A stretch of DNA of 64,000 bases from Ancylobacter oerskovii (GTDB taxonomy: Bacteria; Pseudomonadota; Alphaproteobacteria; Rhizobiales; Xanthobacteraceae). The position numbers were made by a program, and so were the translations under genes. The stretch is taken from NCBI RefSeq assembly GCF_018390555.1, contig NZ_JAHBGB010000041.1, forward strand, positions 326,590-390,589. Reading direction: 5' to 3'. Position 1 is the stretch's first letter; each line of letters begins with the position of its first letter. Positions 1-8,776 of the stretch are shown piece by piece. Under the pieces are notes generated by a model. That model was not told the origin of the DNA. It worked only from the letters and a program-made list of their open reading frames with translations, and did no database searches.

Positions 1-330
1 GCGGAAAGTTGCTAGAACGGTTCCATGATGAAGTCGGGCACGAGCGGAATTGTCGCACGTCGGATGGCTGTGGCCGTCGCGGATGGTTGTGATGTCGCGC
101 GCCCGGAAGCGCGTCGTCGCCTGCCCACCACTATCGGCTTCGCCGCGGTGCCGGATCATGTGCGGCTGCCGGCGCGGTTTTTCGGCCGTTTCACCGCCTG
201 CGCGGTCGCGGGCCTTAGCTGAGCGCCGCCCGGAACCTCGCCACTCGGCGTCTCGCGTTCCCGGCCGTGCGCTGGCCTGCCTCAGGCCGATATCCGACCC
301 TTCCATTACAATTGCATCCAGCAGCCGAGG
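1..330. other. leader of leuC with no recognised gene
   Basis: This 330-base stretch precedes leuC. The short open frames in it (about 65-95 codons) are Arg/Ala/Pro-rich, overlap each other and resemble no family I know, so I call no gene. No hairpin with a T-tract and no clear leader-peptide attenuator (a run of Leu codons) is visible. The leuC promoter is probably here, but I cannot place it. Confidence 0.5.
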
Positions 331-1752
331 ATGAGCATGTCCGCTCCCCGCACCCTGTACGACAAGATTTTCGACGACCACATCGTCGACCGCCAGGAGG
401 ACGGCACCTGCCTCCTCTATATCGACCGCCATCTCGTGCATGAGGTGACCTCGCCGCAGGCCTTCGAGGGGCTGCGCGTCGCCGGCCGCAAGGTACATGC
501 GCCGGAAAAGACCCTCGCCGTGGTCGATCACAACGTGCAGACCAGCGACCGGCGCTTCGGCATCGAGGATCCCGAGAGCCGCATGCAGGTCGAGACTCTG
601 GCCGAGAACACCCGCGACTTCGGCATCGAGTATTTCAACGAGCTCGACAAGCGCCAGGGCATCGTCCACGTGATCGGGCCGGAGCAGGGCTTCACCCTGC
701 CGGGCACCACCATCGTGTGCGGCGACAGCCACACCTCGACGCATGGCGCCTTCGGCGCGCTCGCCCATGGCATCGGCACCTCGGAGGTGGAGCATGTGCT
801 CGCCACCCAGACGCTGATCAGCAAGAAGAGCAAGAACATGCGCGTCACCGTCGACGGCAAGCTGCCCGACGGCGTGACGGCCAAGGACGTGACGCTCGCC
901 ATCATCGGCACCACCGGCACCGCCGGCGGCACCGGCTACGTCATCGAATATGCCGGTGAGGTGTTCCGCAACCTCACCATGGAAGGCCGGATGACGGTCT
1001 GCAACATGTCGATCGAGGGCGGTGCCCGCGCCGGCATGGTGGCGCCCGACGAGACCACCTATGCCTATGTGAACGGCCGTCCGCGCGCGCCCAAGGGCGC
1101 CGCCTGGGACGCCGCCCGCCGCTATTGGGACACGCTGCGTTCGGATGAGGGCGCCTTCTTCGACAAGGAGGTGCGCCTCGACGGCGCGGCGCTGCCGCCG
1201 ATCGTCTCCTGGGGCACCAGCCCGGAGGACGTGATCTCGGTGGAAGGCCTGGTGCCGGATCCCGAGCTGATCGAGGACGAGGGCAAGCGCGAGGCGAAGA
1301 AGCGCGCGCTCCATTATATGGGGCTCACCGCCGGCACCAGGATCACCGACATCGCCATCGACAAGGTGTTCATCGGTTCCTGCACCAATGCCCGCATCGA
1401 GGATTTGCGCGCGGCGGCCAAGATCGTCGCCGGCCACACGGTGCGCGAGGGCGTGTCGGGCATGATCGTGCCGGGTTCTGGCCTCGTTAAGCTGCAGGCC
1501 GAGGCCGAAGGGCTCGACGCCATCTTCAAGGCGGCGGGCTTCGACTGGCGCGAGCCGGGCTGCTCCATGTGCCTCGCCATGAACGCCGACAAGCTCGGTC
1601 CGGAGGAGCGCTGCGCCTCCACCTCGAACCGCAATTTCGAGGGCCGGCAGGGCTTCAAGGGCCGCACCCACCTGGTTTCGCCGGCGATGGCGGCGGCGGC
1701 GGCGATCGCCGGCCGCTTCGTCGACGTGCGCAACTGGCGCGGCCCGGTCTGA
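331..1752 (+). CDS. leuC: 3-isopropylmalate dehydratase large subunit
   Basis: LeuC is the large, iron-sulfur subunit of isopropylmalate isomerase. With LeuD it interconverts 2- and 3-isopropylmalate in leucine biosynthesis, in the cytoplasm. The 473-residue product is full length for the bacterial LeuC family (about 465-475). The aconitase-type [4Fe-4S] ligands are visible: Cys351 in [11 protein letters not shown], and Cys411 and Cys414 in CSMCLAMN. The substrate motif [13 protein letters not shown] is also present. The frame opens [15 protein letters not shown]; either Met1 or Met3 (position 337) could be the start. leuD follows about 640 bases downstream, separated by two small genes on the same strand, so a single transcript is plausible. 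Confidence 0.97.
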   Translation: MSMSAPRTLYDKIFDDHIVDRQEDGTCLLYIDRHLVHEVTSPQAFEGLRVAGRKVHAPEKTLAVVDHNVQTSDRRFGIEDPESRMQVETLAENTRDFGIEYFNELDKRQGIVHVIGPEQGFTLPGTTIVCGDSHTSTHGAFGALAHGIGTSEVEHVLATQTLISKKSKNMRVTVDGKLPDGVTAKDVTLAIIGTTGTAGGTGYVIEYAGEVFRNLTMEGRMTVCNMSIEGGARAGMVAPDETTYAYVNGRPRAPKGAAWDAARRYWDTLRSDEGAFFDKEVRLDGAALPPIVSWGTSPEDVISVEGLVPDPELIEDEGKREAKKRALHYMGLTAGTRITDIAIDKVFIGSCTNARIEDLRAAAKIVAGHTVREGVSGMIVPGSGLVKLQAEAEGLDAIFKAAGFDWREPGCSMCLAMNADKLGPEERCASTSNRNFEGRQGFKGRTHLVSPAMAAAAAIAGRFVDVRNWRGPV

Positions 1753-1763
1753 GGACGGCGGCG

Positions 1764-1898
1764 ATGGCCCCGCACCCCTATGCCGATCCCCCGGAGGACG
1801 ACGCCGTCGAAATCTGGGGCCGGCGCATCGGGCGGGGCCTCGCCATCGCCTGCGGGCTCGGGCTCGGCGTGTATCTCATCGTGACCTATCTGCGCTGA
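1764..1898 (+). CDS. small single-pass membrane protein (44 aa)
   Basis: A 44-residue open frame starts 11 bases after the leuC stop, with the purine-rich GAGGACGGCGGCG just ahead of its ATG. The N-terminal half is acidic and proline-rich (PYADPPEDD). A basic stretch (WGRRIGR) follows, and then one hydrophobic segment of about 18 residues rich in Gly, Leu and Ala that ends near the C-terminus. That pattern suggests a single transmembrane helix with a cytoplasmic N-terminus. I know no function. Its tight placement between leuC and the next gene makes translation likely, but it could be a chance frame. Confidence 0.55.
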   Translation: MAPHPYADPPEDDAVEIWGRRIGRGLAIACGLGLGVYLIVTYLR

Positions 1899-1908
1899 GG
1901 CTCCATCC

Positions 1909-2334
1909 GTGAACGCGCTCGCAGAAGACCCGATGGCCTGGCGGCCGGTGAAGGCGCCGACGCTGGCCATGCTGGAAGTGATGGCGGAGGCGGCCTATGC
2001 GCGGCTGCCGAAGCGCTTTCGCGACCTGTGCGGCAATCTCGTCATCCAGGTGACGGATTTCCCCACCGACGAGGTTCTCGAGGAGATGGAGGCGGAGACG
2101 CCGTTCGATCTCCTCGGCCTGTTCCAGGGCGTGGGGCTGGCGCAGCATTACGAGAGCGCGCCCTTCGCCATGCCCAACATGATCTGGCTCTACCGCCGGC
2201 CCATCCTCGACTATTGGGCCGAGCACGAGGAGACGCTGGGCAAGATCGTGACCCATGTGCTGATCCACGAGATCGGCCACCATTTCGGCCTCTCCGACGA
2301 CGACATGGAGCGGCTCGAGGACGAGGCTGGATGA
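1909..2334 (+). CDS. zincin-like metallopeptidase family protein
   Basis: This 141-residue protein carries HEIGHHFG (His120, Glu121, His124), the HExxH zinc-binding motif, followed by an acidic tail. Size, the HEIGHHFGL context and the preceding P-x-L-G-L-F-Q-G stretch fit the small zincin-like family often annotated as 'metallopeptidase family protein' (Zincin_1). Substrates are unknown. The frame begins at a GTG (1909); an in-frame ATG at 1933 is an alternative and would give MAWRPVKAP. The gene lies 10 bases after the small membrane protein and about 60 bases before leuD, in the same direction, so it is probably co-transcribed with the leucine genes without an obvious functional link. Confidence 0.85.
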   Translation: MNALAEDPMAWRPVKAPTLAMLEVMAEAAYARLPKRFRDLCGNLVIQVTDFPTDEVLEEMEAETPFDLLGLFQGVGLAQHYESAPFAMPNMIWLYRRPILDYWAEHEETLGKIVTHVLIHEIGHHFGLSDDDMERLEDEAG

Positions 2335-2393
2335 GGGCGGCCGCCCGCATCGACAATCACGGCGCCGCCGCAAGAGGCGCGCAGGAGACGAGG

Positions 2394-2999
2394 ATGGATA
2401 AGTTCACCACCCTGACCGGCGTCGCGGCGCCGCTGCCGCTGGTCAATGTCGACACCGACATGATCATCCCCAAGCAGTATCTGAAGACGATCAAGCGCAC
2501 CGGCCTCGGCAAGGGCCTGTTCTCGGAGCTGCGCTATCTGGAGGACGGCTCGGACAATCCCGATTTCGTGCTCAACAAGCCGGCCTACCGAAACGCCTCG
2601 ATCCTGGTCGCCGGCGACAATTTCGGCTGCGGTTCCTCGCGCGAGCACGCGCCCTGGGCGCTGCTCGATCGCGGCATTCGCTGCGTGATCTCCACCAGCT
2701 TCGCCGACATCTTCTACAATAACTGCTTCAAGAACGGCATCCTGCCGATCAAGGTGACGCCGGAGCAGCTGGAAGCCCTGTTCGACGACGCCTCGCGCGG
2801 CGCCAACGCCATCGTCACGGTGGATCTGGAAAGCCAGACCATCAGCGGGCCGGATGGCGGCTCGATCACCTTCGAGATCGACCCGTTCCGCAAGCACTGC
2901 CTGCTGAACGGCCTCGACGACATCGGCCTCACCCAGGTGAAGGCGGACAAGATCCACGACTATGAGGCGAAGCTCGCCGCCGACCGCCCCTGGGCGTGA
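2394..2999 (+). CDS. leuD: 3-isopropylmalate dehydratase small subunit
   Basis: LeuD is the swivelling small subunit of isopropylmalate isomerase and partners LeuC. The 201-residue product has the expected length and motifs: N-terminal [14 protein letters not shown] and [11 protein letters not shown], which binds substrate in the aconitase swivel fold. The start at 2394 is chosen because the product then opens [14 protein letters not shown], as in LeuD homologues, and AGGAGACGAGG lies directly upstream. The open frame extends further upstream only as a shadow of the zincin gene. The stop codon sits inside a 14-nt tandem repeat (2991-3028). Confidence 0.97.
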   Translation: MDKFTTLTGVAAPLPLVNVDTDMIIPKQYLKTIKRTGLGKGLFSELRYLEDGSDNPDFVLNKPAYRNASILVAGDNFGCGSSREHAPWALLDRGIRCVISTSFADIFYNNCFKNGILPIKVTPEQLEALFDDASRGANAIVTVDLESQTISGPDGGSITFEIDPFRKHCLLNGLDDIGLTQVKADKIHDYEAKLAADRPWA

Positions 3000-3028
3000 A
3001 CCTTTGGGCGTGAACCTTTGGGCGTGAG
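2991..3028. repeat. 14-nt tandem repeat over the leuD stop
   Basis: The unit TGGGCGTGAACCTT occurs at 2991-3004 and 3005-3018, and its first ten bases occur again at 3019-3028. The first unit supplies the last leuD codons and the stop codon, so each further unit carries a backup TGA. This looks like a recent slippage duplication. Confidence 0.9.
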
Positions 3029-3172
3029 GCCGGCGGTGGCGGCCTGGCGGGATCGCCCGGTCTTCGCCGGGCATCCACGGCTTTTTGCCGCCCGGCCGGT
3101 TCAGCTGGCGCCGCGCGGGCGGTAAGAAGGAGGGCGCGGCCGGCCCGGTCGCGCGCGTCCCGGAGCTGCTTC

Positions 3173-3553
3173 ATGCGTCGTCTCATTTCCACCGGCTCGC
3201 CTTTCGAGGTCCAGGCCGGCTATTCGCGCGCGGTGGTCGACGGCGCCGACATCTTCGTCTCCGGCACCACCGGCTACGACTACGCCACCATGACGCTGCC
3301 GGAGAGCGTGGAGGAGCAGACGCATGGCTGCTTCCGCAACATCGCCGCGACGCTGAAGGAGGCCGATGCCGCGCTCGCCGACGTGGTGCGGGTGCGCTAC
3401 ATCATCACCCAGCCGGAATATGCCGATATCGTCTTCCCGATCTTCGGCCAGTATTTCGGCACCGTGCGGCCGGCGGCGACGCTGATCGTCGCCGGGCTAC
3501 TGAGGCCGGAAATGAAGATCGAGATCGAGGTCACGGCGCGCCGATCCGCCTGA
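3173..3553 (+). CDS. RidA/YjgF-type enamine/imine deaminase family protein
   Basis: This 126-residue protein belongs to the Rid superfamily, whose best-known members hydrolyse reactive enamine/imine intermediates released by PLP enzymes. Visible features are the short N-terminal strand region MRRLISTGSPFE, the VSGTTGYDY segment and the conserved arginine in RPAATLIVAGL, which binds the substrate carboxylate in active RidA proteins. It differs from canonical RidA in the region after the first strands, so a different Rid subgroup is possible. It stands alone, 170 bases after leuD and 80 bases before an RHH gene on the same strand. Confidence 0.85.
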   Translation: MRRLISTGSPFEVQAGYSRAVVDGADIFVSGTTGYDYATMTLPESVEEQTHGCFRNIAATLKEADAALADVVRVRYIITQPEYADIVFPIFGQYFGTVRPAATLIVAGLLRPEMKIEIEVTARRSA

Positions 3554-3632
3554 CGCGTATTTTCGCCTTTACAGCCGGGCGTCGCCGGAGTGGAATCATT
3601 CAAAATCAGAATGCGTTCCGGGAGACGCCCCC

Positions 3633-3965
3633 ATGTGCCAGATCTTCGCCGGCCAAGACCCCGAAACCTATGCGTTCCAGACCCGCTCGGTGCGGATCGG
3701 CGGCCATTCCACCTCGATTCGGCTGGAAGCGGCGTTCTGGGCGATTCTCGACCAGGTGGCGGCGCATCAGGGCATGAGTCTGGGCAAGTTCATCACCAAG
3801 CTGCATGACGAGGTGCTGGAACTGCATGGCGAGGTGCGCAACTTCGCCTCGCTGCTGCGCTGCTCCTGCCTGATCCATCTCGACGAGGTGCGCGCCGCGC
3901 CGCGGCCCGCCCTCCCGCGCCAGCCCTGCGCCAGCCGGCTGCACCAGCTCGAAGCGGCGGAATAG
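3633..3965 (+). CDS. ribbon-helix-helix domain protein
   Basis: The 110-residue product has the N-terminal pattern MCQIFAGQDPETY, then TRSVRIGGHSTSIRLE, followed by two helices around FWAILDQVAAHQGMSL and FITKLHDEV. This is typical of the alphaproteobacterial ribbon-helix-helix family (RHH_4), proposed to bind DNA as dimers through the short beta strand SVRIGG. The C-terminal 25 residues (RAAPRPALPRQPCASR) are low-complexity and probably unstructured. No toxin partner is adjacent: the gene sits between the Rid protein and the VOC gene. Targets are unknown. Confidence 0.8.
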   Translation: MCQIFAGQDPETYAFQTRSVRIGGHSTSIRLEAAFWAILDQVAAHQGMSLGKFITKLHDEVLELHGEVRNFASLLRCSCLIHLDEVRAAPRPALPRQPCASRLHQLEAAE

Positions 3966-4117
3966 CGCCGGCGTCCATGCGGAGCCTGGCGCCGCATGGA
4001 CGATGCCATCGACAAAACACGTCGCCGCGATGTGTTAGCGGTCTACCACCACCGGCTTCCGCCGAAGCCTAGCATCCTCCCGTCAGGCGATCATCGCCGT
4101 TTCGGAGGTGCCTTCAG

Positions 4118-4513
4118 GTGGCCAAGGCCATTCATTCCATGATCCGCGTGCTCGACGAGGCGCGTTCCGTCGATTTCTACGCCAAGGCCTTCGGGCTCGG
4201 CGTGGCCGACCGCTTCCGCTTCGACGGCTTCACCCTCGTCTATCTGCGCAATGCCGAGGCCGATTTCGAGGTCGAGCTCACCATCAATCACGGCCGCACC
4301 GAGCCCTATGCGCTGGGCGATGGCTACGGCCACATCGCCTTCGCGGTGGACGATCTCGCCGCCGAGCATGCGCGCTTCGAGAGCCTTGGGCTCAACCCCA
4401 ATCCGGTGAAGGAATTTTTCCGCGACGGCGCGCTGCTGGCGACCTTCTTCTTCGTCACCGATCCCGACGGCTACAAGATCGAGGTTCTCCAGAAGCACGG
4501 CCGCTACCGCTGA
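4118..4513 (+). CDS. VOC family protein, glyoxalase I-like
   Basis: This 131-residue protein has the vicinal-oxygen-chelate fold with paired beta-alpha-beta-beta-beta units. The start is a GTG at 4118, read as MAKAIHSMIRV, with TTCGGAGG at 4101-4107 upstream. Candidate metal ligands fit lactoylglutathione lyase: His6 in HSMIRV, Glu in ADFEVELT, His in YGHIAFAV and Glu in GYKIEVLQ. If it is GloA, it would convert the methylglyoxal-glutathione hemithioacetal to S-lactoylglutathione, which the GloB encoded at 17818 could then hydrolyse. The length agrees with GloA (about 130-135), but many VOC enzymes look alike, so I leave the symbol open. Confidence 0.85.
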   Translation: MAKAIHSMIRVLDEARSVDFYAKAFGLGVADRFRFDGFTLVYLRNAEADFEVELTINHGRTEPYALGDGYGHIAFAVDDLAAEHARFESLGLNPNPVKEFFRDGALLATFFFVTDPDGYKIEVLQKHGRYR

Positions 4514-4629
4514 CGCCGTCGCCGGCCGGGCATGCACCTGGCCGGCGCCGCCGCTTTCCCTTCCGCAGACGAGACGCGCCAACGTCTTCGACCATCGAAA
4601 ACAACAACAGCAACAACCAGGAGGAAGCC

Positions 4630-5178
4630 ATGACGACAGTGATCGACAGGGGAAGCCCTTCGCGCGGCCCCTCGCGCCGGACCCTTTTGGGCCTGATGGG
4701 CGCGACCGGCGCGCTCATGATCTCCGGCCTCGCGGTCATCAACCCGCGCGAGGCGTGGGGGCTGGAGGTGACCAATCTCAAGCCCGAGACCATGCGCACG
4801 CTGATCGTGATGGCGCGCGACATCTATCCGCACGACAAGCTGGCCGACCGCTTCTACGCCATCGCGATGAAGCCCTACGAGACCGGCGCCGCCACCGATC
4901 CGGCGCTGAAGGCGCTCGTCGAGGAGGGGGTGATCACGCTCGATACGCTCGCCAGGGCAAAGCACGGCGTGCCCTATGCCGATGTCGGCTGGGAGGAGCA
5001 GCGCGTCGCCATTCTGCGCGAGATCGAGGAGAGCGCCTTCTTCCAGAAGGTGCGCGGCGGCCTGGTGGTGAGCCTCTACAACCAGGAGGAGGTGTGGCCG
5101 GTGTTCGGCTATGAGGGCGCCTCGGCCGAGAAGGGCGGTTACATCGACCGCGGCTTCAGCGACATCAGCTGGCTGTGA
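4630..5178 (+). CDS. Tat-exported small subunit of a gluconate-2-dehydrogenase-like enzyme
   Basis: The 182-residue product begins with a twin-arginine signal (SRRTLLGLMG, then a hydrophobic stretch ending near NPREAWG). The rest resembles the subunit-3 family of gluconate 2-dehydrogenase, which escorts a GMC flavoprotein subunit through the Tat pathway. The start at 4630 follows AGGAGGAAGCC closely. The gene is 15 bases upstream of the GMC oxidoreductase gene, which has no signal peptide of its own; that supports hitch-hiker export of a folded, FAD-loaded complex. No cytochrome c subunit gene follows. The true substrate cannot be read from the sequence. Confidence 0.85.
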   Translation: MTTVIDRGSPSRGPSRRTLLGLMGATGALMISGLAVINPREAWGLEVTNLKPETMRTLIVMARDIYPHDKLADRFYAIAMKPYETGAATDPALKALVEEGVITLDTLARAKHGVPYADVGWEEQRVAILREIEESAFFQKVRGGLVVSLYNQEEVWPVFGYEGASAEKGGYIDRGFSDISWL

Positions 5179-5193
5179 GAGGAGCGCACCGAC

Positions 5194-6765
5194 ATGGCCG
5201 CACCCTTCGATCTCAATGATGATTCCGTCGTCGTCATCGTCGGCTCGGGCGCCGGCGGCGGCACGCTCGGCACCGAGCTTGCCCTCAAGGGCGTCAAGGT
5301 CGTGATCCTCGAAGCCGGCAAGCGGCACAATATGGAGGATTTCGTCAACAACGAGTGGGAGAGCTTCGCGCAGCTCGCCTGGACCGACATGCGCACCACC
5401 TCCGGCTCGTGGCGCGTGCACAAGAACTTCCCCAATTTGCCGGCCTGGATCGTCAAGTCGGTCGGCGGTTCGACGGTGCACTGGGCCGGCGCCTCGCTGC
5501 GCTTCCAGGAGCACGAGTTCAAGACCCGCGCCACCTATGGCGATATCGACGGGGCCAACCTGCTCGACTGGCCGATCACGCTGGCCGAGCTCGAGCCCTA
5601 TTACGCCAAGGCCGAGGACAGGATGGGGGTGACGCGCACCAACGGCATTCCCGGCCTGCCCGGCAACAACAACTTCAAGGTGTTCGAGGCCGGGGCCAAG
5701 AAGATCGGCTATACCGAGGTCTCGACCGGGCGCATGGCGATCAACAGCCAGCCGCGCCATGATCGCGGCTCCTGCCAACAGATCGGCTTCTGCTTCCAGG
5801 GCTGCAAGTCGGGCGCCAAATGGTCGACGCTGATCGCCGAGATCCCGCGCGGCGAGGCGACCGGCAATCTGGAGGTGCGGCCGGAATCGATGGTGCTCAA
5901 GATCGAGCACGACGCCTCCGGCAAGGCGACCGGCGTCGTCTATGTCGACAAGGACGGCAAGACCCAGCGCCAGAAGGCCCGCATCGTCGCGGTGGCCGGC
6001 AATTCCATCGAGAGCCCGCGCCTGCTGCTGAACTCCGCCAGCACCATGTTCCCGGACGGGCTCGCCAACTCCTCCGGCGAGGTGGGGCGCAACTATATGC
6101 GCCACATGACCGGGTCGGTGTACGGCATCTTCGAGAAGCCGGTGCACATGTATCGCGGCACCACCATGGCCGGCATCGTGCGCGACGAGGCGGGGCATGA
6201 CGACAAGCGCGGCTTCGTCGGCGGCTACGAGATGGAGACGCTCTCCCTCGGCGTACCGTTCATGGCCGCCTTCCTCAATCCGGGCGGCTGGGGCCGCTCC
6301 TTCACCTCCGCCATGGACGGCTATGTGAACACGGCCGGACTGTGGATCGTCGGCGAGGACATGCCGCAGGAGACCAACCGCGTCACGCTGAACACCGAGG
6401 TGAAGGACAAGAACGGGCTGCCGGTGGCGAACGTGCATTTCGACGACCACCCCAACGACATCGCCATGCGCAACCATGCCTACAGGCAGGGCGCGGCGAT
6501 GTACGAGGCGGTCGGCGCGGTGCGCACCCTGCCGACGCCGCCCTATCCCTCGACGCATAATCTCGGCACCAACCGGATGAGCGAGAAGCCGCGCGATGGC
6601 GTCGTCAACAAGCACGGCCAGACGCACGACATCCCGAACCTGTTCGTCTCCGACGGCAGCCAGTTCACCACCGGCGGCGCGGAGAACCCGACGCTGACCA
6701 TCGTGGCGCTGGCGATAAGGCAGGCGGATTTCATTGCCGGCGAAATGTCGAGGAACACGATCTGA
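5194..6765 (+). CDS. GMC family FAD-dependent oxidoreductase
   Basis: This 523-residue flavoprotein starts with the FAD-binding dinucleotide motif VVIVGSGAGGGTLG (about residues 10-22). A GMC-type signature follows (VGGSTVHWAGASLRF), and the C-terminal GMC block SDGSQFTTGGAENPTLT precedes ALAIRQADF. His and Asn in STHNLGTNRM are candidates for the catalytic pair. The length and the neighbouring subunit-3 gene place it near periplasmic gluconate or sugar dehydrogenases that pass electrons to the respiratory chain. It has no signal peptide and probably depends on the Tat signal of its partner. ACCGACATGGCC marks the start, with GAGAGGAG upstream. Confidence 0.9.
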   Translation: MAAPFDLNDDSVVVIVGSGAGGGTLGTELALKGVKVVILEAGKRHNMEDFVNNEWESFAQLAWTDMRTTSGSWRVHKNFPNLPAWIVKSVGGSTVHWAGASLRFQEHEFKTRATYGDIDGANLLDWPITLAELEPYYAKAEDRMGVTRTNGIPGLPGNNNFKVFEAGAKKIGYTEVSTGRMAINSQPRHDRGSCQQIGFCFQGCKSGAKWSTLIAEIPRGEATGNLEVRPESMVLKIEHDASGKATGVVYVDKDGKTQRQKARIVAVAGNSIESPRLLLNSASTMFPDGLANSSGEVGRNYMRHMTGSVYGIFEKPVHMYRGTTMAGIVRDEAGHDDKRGFVGGYEMETLSLGVPFMAAFLNPGGWGRSFTSAMDGYVNTAGLWIVGEDMPQETNRVTLNTEVKDKNGLPVANVHFDDHPNDIAMRNHAYRQGAAMYEAVGAVRTLPTPPYPSTHNLGTNRMSEKPRDGVVNKHGQTHDIPNLFVSDGSQFTTGGAENPTLTIVALAIRQADFIAGEMSRNTI

Positions 6766-6793
6766 GGGGGCGCAAAAGCCGTCGCCTTACTTT

Positions 6794-6904
6794 CCCTCTC
6801 CCCCGCTGGGGAGAGGTGGCCCGCGAAGCGGGGCGATGAGGGGGGACGACATCGGGAATCGTTGCTACCCCCTCACCCCATCCCTCTCCCCGCCGGGGAG
6901 AGGG
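6794..6904. repeat. pair of palindromic repeats (CCCTCTCC type)
   Basis: Two hairpin-forming copies of the same element lie at 6794-6816 (CCTCTCCCC, loop, GGGGAGAGG) and 6882-6904 (CCCTCTCCCC, loop, GGGGAGAGGG). Between them GATGAGGGGG and CCCCCTCACCCC can pair with each other, so the whole stretch is a nested palindrome. A third relative is at 29925-29947. Such elements are common as dispersed intergenic repeats in Rhizobiales genomes. No T-tract follows, so they are not typical intrinsic terminators. Confidence 0.8.
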
Positions 6905-6935
6905 AGCTGGCGCCTTTGGAGGCTTTGATCCCCTC

Positions 6936-7054
6936 GTACACCCTCAGCCTGAGGTGCCCGGCATGGCCGGACTTTGAGGCAGACCCATCCGGGCGCACCC
7001 GGCCCACCATCCTTCGAGGCTCGCTGGCGCTCGCACCTCAGGATGAGGGTGTAC
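6936..7054. repeat. 119-nt inverted-repeat element with 22-nt ends
   Basis: Positions 6936-6957 and 7033-7054 are inverted copies of each other with a single mismatch over 22 bases (GTACACCCTCAGCCTGAGGT and its complement). Each end also contains a short internal palindrome around CCTGAGG. The 75-base interior has no open frame. It resembles dispersed palindromic elements of alphaproteobacterial intergenic regions and lies between the GMC gene and leuB. Confidence 0.8.
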
Positions 7055-7192
7055 TTTGCGAGATGGGGAGAGGGCGGCCGCTGGGGCCTGCCCGGCGGCC
7101 GCCGCCGGCCTCTCGCCGCTTGCCAGCGGCGGCGCCAGCCATTAGCACTCGCTCGCCCGATAATTCAGCCCTCACGACAGGCGAGAGACACC

Positions 7193-8299
7193 ATGGCCAC
7201 CCACAAGCTCCTCCTCCTTCCCGGCGACGGCATCGGCACCGAAGTGATGGCGCAGGTGAAGCGGGTGCTGGCCTTCCTTGAGCAGCAGGGTCTCGCTTCC
7301 TTCGCCGTCGAGGAGGACCTCGTCGGCGGCGCCGCCTATGACCAGTGCGGCCTGCCGATCTCCGAGGAGGCGATGAAGCGCGCCTTCGCGGCCGACGCCA
7401 TCCTGCTCGGCGCCGTCGGCGGTCCCAAATGGGCCAACGTGCCCTATGAGGCTCGCCCGGAAGCCGGCCTTCTGCGCCTGCGCAAGGACCTGCAGCTGTT
7501 CGCCAATCTGCGCCCGGCGCTGTGCTATCCCGCGCTCGCGGACGCCTCCAGCCTCAAGCGCGAACTGGTCGAGGGCCTCGACATCCTGATCGTGCGCGAG
7601 CTCACCGGCGGCGTGTATTTCGGCGAGCCCAAGACCATCACCGATCTCGCCGACGGCCAGAAGCGCGCCATCGATACCCAGGTCTACGAATCCTACGAGA
7701 TCGAGCGCATCGCCCGCGTCGCCTTCGAGCTCGCCCGCACCCGCCGCAACAAGGTGGTGTCGGCCGAGAAGCACAATGTGATGAAGTCCGGCGTGCTGTG
7801 GAAGCAGGTGGTGAGCGAGGTTCACGGCGCCGACTATGCCGACGTGTCGCTGGAGCATCAACTCGCCGACAGCTGCGCCATGCAGCTGGTGCGCGCGCCC
7901 AAGCAGTTCGACGTGCTGGTGACGGACAATCTGTTCGGCGACATCCTCTCCGACGTGGCGGCGATGCTGACCGGCTCGCTCGGCATGCTGCCCTCCGCCT
8001 CGCTGGGGGCGGTGGAGGAGCTCACCGGCAAGCGCCGCGCGCTCTACGAGCCGGTGCACGGCGCCGCGCCCGACATCGCCGGCAAGGGCCTGGCCAACCC
8101 GATCGCCATGATCGGCTCGCTGGCGATGGCGCTGCGCTATTCCTTCGGCGAGGGCGCGCTGGCCGACCGGATCGAGAAGGCGATCGCCGGCGTGCTCGCC
8201 AAGGGCTTCCGCACCAACGACATCAAGTCGGAAGGCGCCACCGTGGTCGGCACCGGCGGCATGGGCGACGCCATCCTGGCCGAGCTGGCCGCCGGCTGA
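7193..8299 (+). CDS. leuB: 3-isopropylmalate dehydrogenase
   Basis: LeuB oxidatively decarboxylates 3-isopropylmalate with NAD+ to 2-oxoisocaproate, the last committed step before transamination to leucine. The 368-residue product has the family's N-terminal [13 protein letters not shown], the substrate loop with [14 protein letters not shown], and the metal-binding [22 protein letters not shown] and [11 protein letters not shown] shape the cofactor site. The start at 7193 follows a purine-rich GGCGAGAGACACC. It is separated from leuCD by about 4.2 kb and by an intergenic region full of palindromic repeats, so it probably has its own promoter. A bidirectional terminator follows at 8320. Confidence 0.97.
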   Translation: MATHKLLLLPGDGIGTEVMAQVKRVLAFLEQQGLASFAVEEDLVGGAAYDQCGLPISEEAMKRAFAADAILLGAVGGPKWANVPYEARPEAGLLRLRKDLQLFANLRPALCYPALADASSLKRELVEGLDILIVRELTGGVYFGEPKTITDLADGQKRAIDTQVYESYEIERIARVAFELARTRRNKVVSAEKHNVMKSGVLWKQVVSEVHGADYADVSLEHQLADSCAMQLVRAPKQFDVLVTDNLFGDILSDVAAMLTGSLGMLPSASLGAVEELTGKRRALYEPVHGAAPDIAGKGLANPIAMIGSLAMALRYSFGEGALADRIEKAIAGVLAKGFRTNDIKSEGATVVGTGGMGDAILAELAAG

Positions 8300-8319
8300 A
8301 CGAATCGCCGCTCCAAAGA

Positions 8320-8355
8320 CGAAGCCCGGCCGTCAGCGATGACGGCCGGGCTTCG
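8320..8355. terminator. hairpin between convergent genes after leuB
   Basis: A perfect 15-bp stem (CGAAGCCCGGCCGTC pairing with its complement) encloses the six-base loop AGCGAT. It lies 20 bases after the leuB stop and about 50 bases from the end of the minus-strand gene at 8408, so it can serve both. No long T-tract is present on either side. Confidence 0.7.
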
Positions 8356-8407
8356 TGCGTTTCGGCCCGGAGTGACGCGGCTATGGGACGTCCCGCCAGA
8401 CGGCGGC

Positions 8408-8680
8408 TCAGCGGGGCAGGTCGAAGGGACCGGGCAGCGGCCAGCGCGTGCCGGTGATGGTGCTGTCGGTGCCGTAGCTGGGGAAGCGGAAATTGTTCAG
8501 CCCGACATAGTTGAGGTCGCGGCTGGTGCCCGGCCGCACATTCGGGCCGGGATCGAGATAGGAACGCTCCGGCAGCTTGCGGATGATGAGGCGGGTCGAC
8601 TGGTCCTGCGCGGCAGCGGGCAGCGCGGCGAAAGCCGAGCCGGCCACGGCAAAAGCGAGGGCGAGCGGGATGAAACGCAT
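8408..8680 (-). CDS. small exported protein of unknown function
   Basis: This is a 90-residue product. The ATG at 8680 is chosen because CCCGGAGGTTCAC stands immediately upstream on the minus strand, whereas the longer frame adds only MRRPEVH. A signal peptide is clear: MRFIPLALAFAVAG followed by a cleavage site near ALPAAAQD. The mature part (about 65 residues) contains STRLIIRKLPERSYLDPG and ends in PLPGPFDLPR, with no cysteine. I do not recognise the family; it looks like a small periplasmic protein. Confidence 0.75.
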   Translation of the reverse strand: MRFIPLALAFAVAGSAFAALPAAAQDQSTRLIIRKLPERSYLDPGPNVRPGTSRDLNYVGLNNFRFPSYGTDSTITGTRWPLPGPFDLPR

Positions 8681-8776
8681 GTGAACCTCCGGGCGACGCA
8701 TCCGGCATCGCAGCGCGACGCTTACGTCACCCTAAAGATGGAGACAAGCCGGTCCCGCGTCGAGATGGGCAGAGGA

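Noticed and set aside
3633..3965. RHH protein as an antitoxin
   Set aside because: No small toxin-like gene overlaps or adjoins it, and the sequence fits a stand-alone RHH_4 family.
4504..6627. A 707-codon minus-strand frame opposite the Tat/GMC genes
   Set aside because: Antisense to two genes with strong motifs; no ribosome site or family match.
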